Of a stretch of DNA of 64,000 nucleotides, positions 1-13,400 are shown one piece after another (the stretch's first letter is position 1; each line of letters starts with the position of its first letter). The translations under genes and the position numbers were made by a program. This DNA comes from Lycocorax pyrrhopterus obiensis (lineage: Eukaryota > Chordata > Aves > Passeriformes > Paradisaeidae), in contig JACSVZ010000004.1 in the NCBI GenBank assembly GCA_014706295.1, positions 89,039,047 to 89,103,046 of the forward strand. The letters are read 5' to 3'. The notes beneath the pieces are model-generated. The model searched no databases. It was not told where the DNA came from and saw only the letters and a list, made by a program, of their open reading frames with translations.

Positions 1-3000
1 ATTACTGTGAGACAAGTTTGGGGTCAAAATAAGATTTAGACTCTCGAGAATTAAAAATAACAACAACAAACCCCAGGCCCAAGCAAACTACCAAAAATCT
101 CCTCATAAAACCCCACGAAAAAAGCCCAACCATAAAACCCCAAACATTTCTGAAGATGCATTTTCTTCTCTGGGAAATTCCCAGTTCCCTATCTTTGGAC
201 ACATGCATAGTAATAAGAATAGATCAGAACAGACCATTCATTGTGACCTCTGTTACTTGTTTTGCTACCGTATGTTTCCTCAATTTCATTATCTTTCGAC
301 ACTTTCAGTGTCTATGTCCTTAAAAATGGCTAAACAGTTTAACATTCTAAACATCATTCCACAAGAGCTACAACCTCCATTTTCATGTAGCAAATCAACC
401 ATCCTAACCCTAATGCTGTTTAAGAGTACACATTTCATGTGATGTGATTTGGTGTGATTCAGTTAGGGGATGCATGGCAGGATAAGTATATTACTTTTCC
501 AAACAGTACAGTACTTTTTGAGGACTCTTTTATGGGTTTTTTAAACTTATGTGTGACTGTGGCCTTTTCACTATGGTACTGATTTTTTTCTCTGACTTCG
601 TATGGTTTTAAGAAATCCCTTCAAATTTTGCAATTAGAGTAAAGGGTGCACAAAACTGAATTTGATTTTTGAATGAGTTTACTTAAAGGACTTGAAAAAT
701 AGTAGTTTGAAAAAAAATATTGCCCTTCAAACTCTTTCCACTTTCTGAATCGTTATTTATGTATGCTAAGAAAGAAATGTCAACAAAAGATTCTGCAGTT
801 TTCTAGTCCTTCACATAGTTGATACTTCTCAACCTTATGATCTTTATAAATGCTGAATCCCTGTAAGTCAATGTTTGAGCAAGGTATACACTTGCTTCTC
901 ACCAGCACCGCTAAAGAACCTTGGTAACTACAGTAGCATTCTGTACTCCTTTGCTTTCCTGCAGATCAGTAAATCTTTTATGCAGAAGATCATATGATGA
1001 GGGTAAGAATCCCGGAAGGCTCTATGAGAAGGATGATTAAACCCTTGCATTGGATCTTTTAAGAGAGCTCTAATTTTTGGATTTCCAGTAGGCCTCCTGT
1101 CACTATGGAACCCTGTTTGCCACACCATTAATTTCCATCTTCATTGCAGCTTTATGACACTGACCAGATATGTCTGTTCTCCTACGAAAATCTGAATTTA
1201 TATTCCTTAACGAAAAGAAAACAAACACACAGTAGGGGTGTTCTTATTGACATTTCTCTACAGTGGTCCACAAAAAACGTCTCTTTTTCTTAGAAATGTG
1301 TGAACTCATACACAGGGCAACTTCTTCATTAGCAGTGCTGATCAGTGAGATGAATGAAACATCCTCTACATTTTCATGCTGAAACAGAAAGGCATTTGCT
1401 ACTAATGAAGTTTATTTATAATAATAAAGAGATACATTAAAATGAAGTTTACTTCTATGTTTTATTGATAACTATAATTTAGTCTAATCAGACATACATA
1501 AAACACCATAAAGACAGTCAGTCTATGAGTACACTAAAAATGTATCTACTTCCTATGTTTCCAAGACAGTTATAAACCTCACACCTATCATATGGTTGAG
1601 AACACACTTATTATTTTTCCAACACACTGTCTTTTGAACAAGTTGTTCAAAATAATAAGTTCTAAATTTGGCACATTAAACAAAATTTTCTTGAAGACCT
1701 AGGAAAGGCTAATTAGAAACGAAAGACTGAAAAAATCTGTTGGAATGTAAAACCCTCACAGAGCTCTTGTCTGGTAAGCAGGATGAGTCTTGGACTCCTG
1801 TGGTATATGAGTAATGGAAGGAAGACAATTCCACCATCACTTCATTTTAGTGAGTAATTAAAGACCCAGTGTGACATCATAATTTGGCACTGGTACGAGG
1901 TAAAACAAACTTGAGGAAGGATTTGTCATTTTGACTTCTATCTACACACTGTTCTAAAACCTGGGAATCTGCTGTGGCATTGGTTGCACTTCATCAGCAT
2001 CTGCTTGAAAGGTTATCTAGGACAGGTTGCAATGGTATATACATCATCACCCTCTTTTTATCTTTGTCTTGAAACTGAGAGTATAGTTCTGCAACAATAA
2101 ACATCAGGTAACCTAACCTAACCTTTTCTACCTTATATCAGAGTTCAATACTTTCTGTCCAGGCTCCTTTAGAAATTCCACCAACAGAGGCTTTATTGTT
2201 TACTACCAAAGTTATTCATTCAAAATTACTTGACATTATTTTGATTTATCAGAGTGGTGTAGTAACTCAAATCCTAATGTAAATAAAGAACCTGCTAGAG
2301 ACAGGTTTCAGGAATATGTTTCAACTTTCCCATAGAGATTATATAACATCATATTTTCCTTCAAGAGAAGACCAGGTGTTAAACATAGTCCAAGCCTCTG
2401 TTTTTGCTGAATTACTCCCATTGTCACTAGTATCCCATACTCTTTTTCCTATATGAAATAGTCACCCAGATTGATCCACAGTTGAATGTTTAAGCACAAC
2501 CTCATCTCCAATGCTTCAACAGGGTTTTACCTCTATTTTAAAATAGACACTGAAACCATTATGAGTGGGACTTACCATGGGGTTTGTTGCTTATTTAGTG
2601 AATTTACAGCCTCCCACAAGTGGGATTTTCTCCTGGACATAGTACAAGTTCATTCTTTTGTAGGTATTAGTTTAGTAGCCTGTTCCTCCAATCTACTGTC
2701 CTATTACTTTTAGGTTGTGAAGTTCTTTGTCCATTGAAGCACACCATTTGCACTTCTTTGTTCTCAATGGGATCTGCTATAAAACTGGATTTCTCAAGAC
2801 AAGTATCAAACCATTGATTTAGACCTGCAATTCAGCTTGTTTGTAATACTCCCTGTACCCTATTTCTCGCTCCGTAACACTGTATTTTCAGCCTTCTGGT
2901 TCTCATGTTGAGGGAGCATTACACAATAATTTGCTTGCCAAGTTTTCTGAACAGTTTTTCGAAGTGTCCTTTTGAAATGTGCTGTACCATTGTTTGAGGA

Positions 3001-4370
3001 AAAGCAGTCAGTCTAAAATTTGTTTTGTCGGAGCATTCTCACAGGCCATCCTCATATCAGAACTCACTGAAATAGTGGTGGGGGCCAAGCCACTTCCCTG
3101 CAGGTTTCAATGTATTTGCATGCTGTAGCTAATCTCTTCTACTGCTCATGGGATGAAGGGGTAAGGGCTCCTGCTGCCTGAGCTTGGTCCTGACCACCAG
3201 CTCTCCCAGCACAGCACTGCACAGCCCACACAGTGGTCACTTCATTAATACTTTGTGAAAATATTTCTGCCAAATGCAGAACCACTCCCTATGGGCACTG
3301 TCTGGGGTCTTTGGCTTTAGTATTTTTGAGTGCAGTCAATGGGTATTTTGGCTGGGCTTTAGCACCTCTGTGGGCTGAAGTCCCACCCTAGGGCCTGGTG
3401 TTTCTAGTCTCCCCTATTCATATTTGTAACTCAGCTGTTCACATTCTTTTGATTAACTAAAGGAGAAGCATTTAAACAACCAGTCCATCCATTCAGCAGA
3501 TCCATCCAGGTGATCTAGCCATTCATTCAGACCAAAATCCCCTGGGTGTCCTTGGCACTGAACAAAGCTTGGCTCCCTTCACAACAGCCCCTCTCTTCCC
3601 TATGTCCTTCCCTCTCCTTCATGCTTCCTGGAGCCTGGTGCCCTAGGTGCTCACTAAATAGTCACATAGTTCTTTAAACTATCTACTAGCTTTTTCTTTT
3701 GCAAAATGTGGTGAATAATTGGTTCATACAATTGTGGGTCATCTCCACCTTTGCCACCACAAATTGGTGCAGTAGGTAAAACGAGAAAAGTTTTCATTCT
3801 TTTCCATTTGTACTTTTGCCTTTTGGAGTGTCTTTTGTTTAGAAAAAAACACTGAATCATATGGCAGATGCAGTTTTACCAGTAATCCACTCTATTTCAG
3901 TGTTTATTCTTTTTCTCCCACTACTCTAGTACCGTTTCAATCTAGTCTAGAGGATGCAGAGATGGAGAACATACTAAAAAGATATAAACCTCTTTACAGG
4001 AAATAAATAGCTAAATTTTAACATTAAAAGAGAATTTGCATTATTTCCTTCTGTTTTCATTTGTGTTTTCATCAAAAATAAAAGCAGAGGACCATATTTT
4101 ACTATTTTCAATAAAGAACTAAATAGTGAAACAAATATTCAGATAATATAATTTAATTTTTATTACTAGGTTAAAAAACCCAAATCAACTTCAACATGGT
4201 TCACATTACATGACTTTTGTTCATCTGGATAATTATAGGTAATTTTCTCCCCTCATGTTATACTATATAACACATTTCCTTCGAGTTGTTTCAGACTATC
4301 TTGCTTCTATTTCATCCTAGCAAAATTTTTTCCAGGTTCTTAACAAAACCTGTTTATTGAATTTGATCAA
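1..4370. other. Non-coding AT-rich DNA, no recognised gene
   Basis: No reading frame here resembles a known protein. The stretch holds an A/C-rich tract near the start, an exon-like 38-nt segment at 965-1002 (see findings), a short telomere-like run at 2110-2123 that is too brief to matter, and a somewhat more GC-rich, repeat-like but unassigned part at about 2.3-3.65 kb. I could not assign that part to CR1 or to an LTR family by eye. Confidence 0.6.
48..152. repeat. A/C-rich low-complexity tract
   Basis: About 100 bases made almost entirely of A and C on the plus strand, with CAACAACAA and AAAACCCC-like units and very few T or G. It is the reverse-complement counterpart of the T/G-rich tracts at 8.85 and 31.13 kb. 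This is low-complexity sequence; an open frame across it on the minus strand is a by-product of the composition. Confidence 0.7.
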
Positions 4371-4418
4371 CAACTGCAGTCTAAAAAAATGATGCAACTG
4401 CAGTCTAAAAAAATGATG
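4371..4418. repeat. Exact 24-bp tandem duplication (2 copies)
   Basis: The unit starting CAACTGCAGTC and ending AAATGATG occurs twice back to back without a mismatch (4371-4394 and 4395-4418). The identity suggests a recent replication-slippage duplication, so the copy number may vary between individuals. Confidence 0.95.
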
Positions 4419-7400
4419 CACTGATCTCCACAAAATTCTAATTGTGTGTTTTGGGAACTAATCCTTATTGGTTTCCAAATTACTCATCAACTGTTAAGGT
4501 AATCCATTGGCAATCTGAGTTGAAATGTCATGGCTCTTTGAGGGGTACTTAAATAAGAGTAATACTTTGCTGACTTTAATTGCCACACCTACAAATATTC
4601 TGATTTTGGATAAGAGCTTTAATTAGATGGTATTTTGTGCTGTTTCTTGATTTTCAGGGATAATTTTTAATCATGTGTGGACGCTTTTTTCTTTGTTGGA
4701 TGTGTCATTAGCAAAAGCATTTTTTGTATTTTTATTTACACGGATTTCAGCTTTTTAATGTAAGTGCACACATAAGTAAAAAGACTGCCGTCTTCAATAA
4801 TACATAAGATGATGCTTGGACCCCAAAATCTGTAAAAATTATACATAATTGATGCTGTCAGCATCAATCTAGCTTTTAAATAGTAGCTATCCAATGAATG
4901 ACGTTACATTTATGAAGAATTGGGAATGATGAATGTGCACTACTGCTAATGCATGCTACCATCATGATATCTATTGAAAAAATTATGATTCATTGCAGAT
5001 CTCTTCAAATGCTGCACTGGTCTAAACTAATGCAGACAATGTTTCTCCACAGAAGGAAATAACTTATAAAATTAAATTATGCTTCTCAATTTTAGAGCTG
5101 CTATTACAATTTAGATTTGTATGTATATGATTACATAACATAAAGCACCACAATTTCCAAAGACAATTAAAACAAAACAGATAGCTTATCACAGCTTCAG
5201 TCTCAGAGTCCTTTAACAATCACAGAGAAATAAAGTCATACTCATAAATCTGTAACTCCCAGACCTGGCTGAATTCTCCCAAATGCTGTTCTTCATTAAC
5301 ATGACATCTTCAGTTTATGTGCATTGTAAAGACATCACCTTGAAATTCAAACACAATATTTAGAGTTAGGTAAGTGCAGTTTGTGCAATTCTCCTATTCC
5401 TGAATTCATATCTTATCTTTCATAGTTTACACAGTCACACATCTTCCCATTTTAACTATTTTTGTTTTACTCGTTTGTAACAAACGGCTCCCACTTAGAC
5501 TTGAAAAGATGTTAGGGATAATTTCAGATACTCATTTTCTCTGGAGAAAACATTCATTTTCTCCGACCAGTTCTGCTGTTCTTGGCTTTGCCTGGTCCTC
5601 TGCTTTGAAAAGGACAGCTTTGCCTCTCTTCAGTCTGTCATCTGCTCTGAGAGTTCTTCCACAGTCTTCATGTGGATACTTCCAAAGGTTTTATTACCAG
5701 ACTCTTGTTTTCGTTTAGACTTTAGAAATGTTCCATTCTCTATTCCTTCTTCCTCCATTATACTTTTTCAAGCTACTCTCCTTGTGGATGTCACAGACAT
5801 TGTTCGATTGTTAACTACATTAATGCATAATTTAATTTTGTTATGTGTATTCACACATTAACCATCTATTATTCACATTTCAGACTGACAAACCAACAAT
5901 ACAAAAAAAAAACCCCTTTACAAAAATATGACATGAAACTGAGAGTTTTTAAATGTTTATTTTCTACTTTCGATTACTTTATTACTTACTGTGTGCTTGA
6001 AAGTAATACTCACATAACTTTAGTTTGAAAGTGCTTGTTTATTTATGTTGAATAGTTTATGTTGAGTACAGAGCAAAGACAAAAATTGACTAGTGTGAAG
6101 CAAAGTAGTCCAGCCCATGTTCCTGTTCAACTTAATAATAAATTGCACAGGGAATACTAGTATTTTTCTACATCAGTCCATTCAGATTTAATATGTACTG
6201 TCTTGTTATAATTGATTAGAAATAAAAGCACTGAAAATGATTTTCAGTGTAATTGGTTCCCCTCCCATTGAAAGAGTAGAGGAATATGCTTACAAAGGCA
6301 GCAGCTGAACTTGGTGTAATAGATTTCTCTGCTAGATAATAAAACGAGACACGTAGGGGTCTTTCCCCAGTGGCATTGGTATTGTGCTATATGAGCCTTG
6401 ACAAATGTTCTCAATTTCAATCATCAAATCACCTTTTTCATTCCTTAGGAAATGAACATGAAATGACTTCTCTGAAAAATAGAATAAAATAAAGACTTCA
6501 ACAAACCAAAATGTTAATACTTGATAAAATCAAACTATCAGGAATAGATCTAAGCAGGAGAATGCTGAGAGTTGCTATTACCAATTATATATCCTTTGGA
6601 TATGCTGGCATTAATTTCTACAAAACATGTATATCATGCTGTTACCAGTGATGGTTAACAATGATGTGTAACAGCTTGTGTAAAAATAGTGAAGTGAAAT
6701 TCTTTTTCACTATGATTAACACAGTTAGTTTCTTATGGAATAGAAGCTACTTGTGTTTTCAGGACAGTGAGCAATATTGTCCAAGCTTTTATCATATTAA
6801 CATGGGGGCTGACACTTGTTAGCAGATCATCACGGTTTTAATTTTTTAACTGAAATTTATCCTGAGCAAATAGCGGCTAATGGCTATCTAGAAGAGACAT
6901 CTATTCTGAATATTTGGCCAGCAGCAATGATCCAGATGCAGCAAAGATGAAACTCAGAGTTATGTATGTTCAGACAACTGTGACAAAACATCTTTTCCCT
7001 TTGTGAAAGGCTGACATGGTTGTGATAAGTTCTGCCTTATGTTACATATTAAAGTTGATCCCTCGCTGTACTAGAAAAATGCCTAAGCATCATCATAGGT
7101 AGATTCTAAATATTTTTTTTCTAATTAATGCCTATAGTAAAATCACTGCTAGCTTGCCAGAGCACTTACAGAGACATAACCCACTTTTGAAAGCTACCCA
7201 ACCAAACATAATTGCTAATAGTAACAGCGTCATTCTCTGCAAAATGCTAGATGTTCTACATGACGCCTTTCATGGCTTTGGCACACACCCCATTTTCTGT
7301 CACTGTTTTTGTTGTCATCGGAAATGAGCTGAGTGTTTCGATCCTGTAGGCCTCTTTGGTCCTCTTTGATAAATCAGAGAGGAGATACACTATAGATTTT

Positions 7401-10400
7401 GTGTCAATTAACATTTTACTCGCAGCAGAGAGAATAACCTCAGCCACTTGTTTCCTGGAGGGAATTGGAAAATTCTAGAGACTGACTTTGCCTAACTTGT
7501 TTCCAAACTTAGAAGTCACATAGAAAGAAGCATATATTTGTAAAATAAATTAGGTATAATCAAAGAAATTATTCAAATAGATGTTGTGTTGTATGAAGTT
7601 TCTGCTTGTTTGAGTTTTTTAATACCTGGAAATTATCTAATGTGATTATTTCCATAATGTAATTCCGCGACTAATTGAAAGAGATTTAGTAAGTACAATA
7701 CTGAGATCTCAGGGTTTTTTTAAATTAGTGTAGCATATACAAGCTAATTAAAGTGTTTTCTATGGGTCTTTAAACTTAGTTTTGATTGCCAGATTATTGT
7801 TTTAAAATGGAAGTAGGTTTTTTTACAGTTCTCAATAATAACAGTGTAGAGCAAATAGTTCAAGCAGAAAGTGATTAACAATTAAGCAAATTCTACTCTA
7901 GGTCTATATGTCACCTGTAGTCAGAAGTATTTTAAATAAAATTGTTTAGAAAAAAAAGAGGTGTTTTTTTTTCTTTATTCAGCATTTTCTTTATTGAGCA
8001 TATTGACCAAATAGAAACTAACAGATGAAGCCTTGATGCAGTGCATGCACCAAACATTAAATCTGGTGAAATAGATATCTGAACACCTATTACTTCATGT
8101 GGAAAAGGAGCAGACCATCCCTGGAAGGAATCTGTATAAAAATTCAGACCTCCTAGCTTTGCTGCTGGGAAATACATAATTAACTTTCACTCTACTTCTG
8201 GTATGAGTAAAGCTTAATTTAATATTCTGCTTCAGAAGTAGAGAATACTTTTGTGCCAGTATTTTACAAGCAGCATTTTCTGAAATCCAGATGTATCACC
8301 ATCTTATCAAGATTATTTTTAAACAGAATATTTACATCCTTCTTCTAGTAGACTTCAAGTGTTTACATGAGCCCCATAATACTTAGGTAAAATACCCACT
8401 GCTCAGAAACTGGGTGCTTCTTTTTCCTTCTTTCTGTGGGCAGTGTAGTAGTATGGAATGATTTCTGAGCTTGCTCTGACTTCTGAATCAAGCAGCTCTG
8501 CTGCTGCAAGCAGCCAAGCTTAATTAGCTCTGTTATGCTGTTTCGCTATTTTGATTTTCGTGTGTGTGAGACAGCTTGTCTCCACATCATGTTTTTGAAG
8601 TTTTATGATGGAAGTATGAGGAAGTCCAAGGTTTATTGGTTTAGGAAAAGAATACAGAAGCTAAAAACGACTGTCCATCTAGTCCTTTGAGTACTCACTG
8701 GGGAATAGGAAGTTACATGCCAGCATTAAATATCCAATTAATAAGATACAAAAAGCATACTAACATGCACTAGAATGTGATTTTACCCACTTCCATGGAA
8801 CTACCGTAACCGTAAAGCTCCTGTGTCATTCTTCTTCCCATTCTCTTGTTTTGGTTTGTTTTTTGTATGTGTATAGGGGGTTGTTTGTTTGGGTTTCGTT
8901 TGGGTTTTTTTGATTATGCTTTTGGGTTTGCTTTTTGTTTTCTCCTTTTTTCAGTTCTTGCCTATGTGATTACAGAGTTTCAATAAGACAAGTGACAGGT
9001 ACGCAGGCTCCAGAGTCCTCCAAAACCTTGTAGCTAGGACTGTCTTTCTCCTGAAAAGTACGGATATCTGTGCAATAGAGGGCAAGCTGAACTATTGTAG
9101 TCCACATTTTTGTTGCTGTTCAAACTGTGGAATCAAATTAGGTGAGCCATGATCTATGCAGAATCCTTCATGATCTATAAAACTGTATAATTCTCATGAG
9201 TTTTTCAGTTTAGAATTAGATGAAAGGTTTCATGGTGATTTGCAAGATATCTGATGACTCACCAAGTTATGAAATCCTAAATATTTAGAGCTACATAACG
9301 CAGGTTTTGGTATAAAGGTTTGGGACCTAAGAGAATGTCTCCACTTTTCTCCATTTGCCAGACTGGAACCTACCCAGATCTTTATAGAAACATCACTGGT
9401 GACTGTAGACTGTTGCCTTACGTTGCTCTCTAAACCACTGGATACCAACTCAGATCTATTGAACTCTTCCCATTCACTCAGGAGCAAAATTCCTTACATT
9501 CACGTTCCAGGTTCTAGTTTCATACCCCAGAAAACATGCACCCTTTTTATTGGCCTGACAATTCCCCACTTAGAATTAACTTCAGATAACCTTAGACATA
9601 TGCAGTACAGCTGTCTATATGACCCTAGAATCATTTTATATTCAGTAAATTAAAAAAAAAATTGGACAATTCATCCAACCTACTTAAGATATTTCCCTCA
9701 GTTTAAGAGGAATCATCTTATGAAAGCACTTTTTTTTTTCCATTGCCTTTGAGGAAGTTTAGGTTAATTTACATTCTGCACAACAGCCTTTAATCGGATG
9801 TACACCATCCTCTATTTCCATCCAGTAGTAAAAACACCCAGAGGGAAGCATTTACTTGGTGTACGGGACTAGGAGCTACGTAAGACAAGGTATGCAGATG
9901 CTAATCAGTGAGGTCAAATAAAAATGTGTTGAATATGTATTGTATATTCTGTTATGGAAAATCTGAAATGTTGCAGACAGCTGCAAGATGCAGTGAGGTA
10001 TAAAACTCCGTATATACTCCAGGTTAAGCAGAGAGACTTGTGCTATCCAAGTAAGAAAATGGAAACTTACATGGTGACATGGGGGTTAAACCTTTATATT
10101 AAAAAATAGCCAATTGCTTTTGGTAGGGTAACTCAGGCATGAAGTCCATGGAATTAGATTACAGGCCAGGGCATTATCCGTTATTAGAACAGAGCACCAA
10201 AATAAGAGTTGTCACAAAATTGTCCGAGTAACTGTACCAATGTCCTGTGTTGGATGGATCATGTCAATATGGGCAATGTTTTGACACCGGGGAGAAAGAG
10301 ATATAGTAGTCTATAATTAGTCTGAGTCCATTTAATTCAGTATCAAAACTGCTTTATTCCTTTGTCAGAGCTTTTGTTTTGAAATTACATATTTCATTAC

Positions 10401-13400
10401 AGATTTTAATTTCCTCTCAGTTATCTAATTCAACAAAAGAGGTTAAGAGAAGTACTTATTAATAACTTTTTTTTTTCCTCTTTGCAGTGTTTCAGAAAAA
10501 AAATGTTTTCTGCAAAATTGTACTCAGGAGTGAAGAGATATCAATAATTATGAATTGATTTACATAGAAATTGGCTAATTATTATGTTGACTGATTTGAA
10601 ATATTCATTGTTTAAAATTTTAAACTCTGGTTTGTATTTTGAGGAGATTTTTACTGCTTTATAGAGTGTTCCAGAGCATCATCTCTAATTGGCTTTGGAG
10701 TTCCTAAAACTCGGACACAGGCGTTTCTTAATATTTTAACAAGAAATAAGAGCTCTTTCTGTCACACATGTTGTTTTTCAATTGGTTTTAAAAAGGTTAA
10801 GGTAAATCCCTTTGGTGCCACCTATCTTCAGATAAAAGAGGAGAGAGAATTTGATAAATCATATCTTATTTTGTTATTTTATAGAATTAGATACACTATA
10901 TTTTTTGTTCAGCCTTCAGTACTTCCAATTAATGTAATTATTCCCTAATTGCTTTTTTTTTTTCAAACGATAAGTTAGTATTTGTAAAAAGCTGCAGTAG
11001 TTCACCACATCTCTGAAACGTTCGTCCATACAGCAAAATATAGTGCGTCCATTACATACTTACATCGGCTATTTCATGTGAAAAGAAGAGTAAAACCTTA
11101 GGAGTGTATTGTCTTGTTTCCTTGAGATTTTCATTACTACGGGATAAAATTCCTGACATCGGTGTTTGTAGCGTAAAAGTCATCTATTTAAAAGATGTGT
11201 AACATGTGTGATGTAACTTGACGTGTCTGGAAGGATCCACCTGGCGTTGGGAGGTGGCTGCTGTGGTGGGCCACCACAGAACGCTTCACTCCATTGCTTC
11301 AGACTGGGGTGATGCAGAGGGAGAGATAGGAGGCAAAAACCGAAAGACAAAAAAACCAAGTAAAATACGCTATATGCTACATATCCGGGATCAAGACTGA
11401 GTTATGCATTTAAAGTTTTTGGGTTTTTTTCAGGTGTGGTTCAGTCATATTGTCATGGCCTGTTCTTACTACATTATAATTATGTGCAGTCCTACTCCTG
11501 TATAAAGATAGTGTAAACACTGTAAATAATTGCACACAAAATCCATCTAACAAGATTAAGTTTCAACATTCTTTCAGGAAATTTTGAAACTACAAATATA
11601 AAGTACCCTAAGTTTGTTCCTTCTGCAAATTTTCATTTTAGGGGTATTGTTAGAAATTTGATTTTGCTCATCTCTGACTTTTACTATAGGGTTGTTAATG
11701 TAATGGCTCTATTTTGTTACTAGTGTTTATCTTTTCAACCATATTATCTGGAAAAAAAACCCTCTTTAGTATTTGACAGCAACATTGTGGTGTTTTTAAA
11801 TAATGAATGGTTAGTCTTAAATGCTTTGAGACATTTGTAATTACACCTTAAAGTAATTAAATGATTCAGTATCTGTAAGACAGATGGCTGTACCACAGAA
11901 ACCAGCCTCACAATTGGCACTAATTAGCACCCTTGTTGGAATCTCAGCAGTGGCCAAAATATTAAATGGGTATCAAAACTAAATTACTCAGCCAGAGAGA
12001 GTTTGTGCAAGTTGATATATTGATAAGAGATTGTGAATGCCTTAATTGCATGTATGCTTGCTCGTAATTATTTTCTGAAAGAAAATAGGTGACTTCAGAC
12101 TCCTGTAAAGATAAATATTTTATTTCCTATTAAACTAAAATTAAAGTGTTCCGTGTTTGTGAGAACTGAGAGAATTCATTCTCTCAGAAGCTAACAATTC
12201 CAAAGTTATTGTGAAAATACCTGTATGTGACTTCTCTTTCTAACCATGTCCATATACAGTAATTTCTAGAGGCTAGTTCCAGATGTTATGGCTTTATAGT
12301 TCTTATTTCTTCTTGCAGAAAGACTTAGTTTTTAAAAATAAAGAAATGCATGCACATATCAAATAATATAGCATAGTGCCTTGTGAAATGTGGTTGTTAA
12401 AAAATGCATGTACAAACTTTATTAGCTGTCAAAAACCATCCAGAAATACTTGGCATCATTTTTTTTCAATTTTAAGTTGGGCAGCTGATCTGCATACATA
12501 GCAAAAACAATGAAATGAAGATCCACAGTGAGATGAAAGGCAATGTCTGCAAATTGAAAATTAAACTGTTTCCAGAAAGACCTTGACACAACAGACTATG
12601 ATAACTCCCTAGTGATACACAAATTATGTGAACATATAAAATCTGAAGGAATTTAGGACATTAGTTCAGAAATACACTTTTAATTAAAATTTATGAATGC
12701 TTTTAGTTTCTTATAACTATGAAATAAAATACAAAATGCCTACTCAGTCAACACAACCTCATAATAAAGCTACACTCAGTCCCTTTTACAGCCTAGCTTA
12801 TATGTAGTTATGGGGGAGAGGAAGGGGAGAAAGTAGGGTGAGACAGGTTCAGTGGACTTTAATTCTGCTATGATTGTGTTGCAGTACACAACAAAAGAAA
12901 AACTTTTAAAAGAAGACTCGGTTACTTATTTCTCTTATAGACATTTTTTTTCCATTCTTAAATCACTTGGGATAGTTCTACTAAATGATTTTGACACTGT
13001 ATTTGTCTCTCTTCACTTGTCACCTTTCCTTGACGTCTAACAAAACTGACCTTATGTATGCAAATGCATGAGTTCGGGGGTTTTTTTGCCTTTGATATTT
13101 CTTTTAATATTTATTAAAAATCCATTCTTACCAATACTTTTCTCAGATTATTTTCACTTATGAAAACATTTGTACAATAAAAAGGGTTCATAATAACTGG
13201 GTTGTCTATGGAAGGTGCCCAACTGGCATCTCTGGAGTGACAGTACTGTAACTTGGCCAGCAGAAAATCCATGGTGGTACAATTTCAATAGGGTTTTTTT
13301 TCAGCCCTTTTATGAATGGGAGAATAATTCAGTTTCATTTCTGGTAAACGAGATGACAGCTTTTAGGTGTGTAGATAACTTGTTTGAATGGGGATGTTAG

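Noticed and set aside
2110..2123. Telomere-like CCTAA units
   Set aside because: Only about two and a half imperfect units; vertebrate telomeric sequence is TTAGGG and an interstitial array would be longer.
2270..3660. Possible ERV or LINE relic
   Set aside because: The composition is suggestive, but no motif, LTR end or target duplication could be identified by eye.
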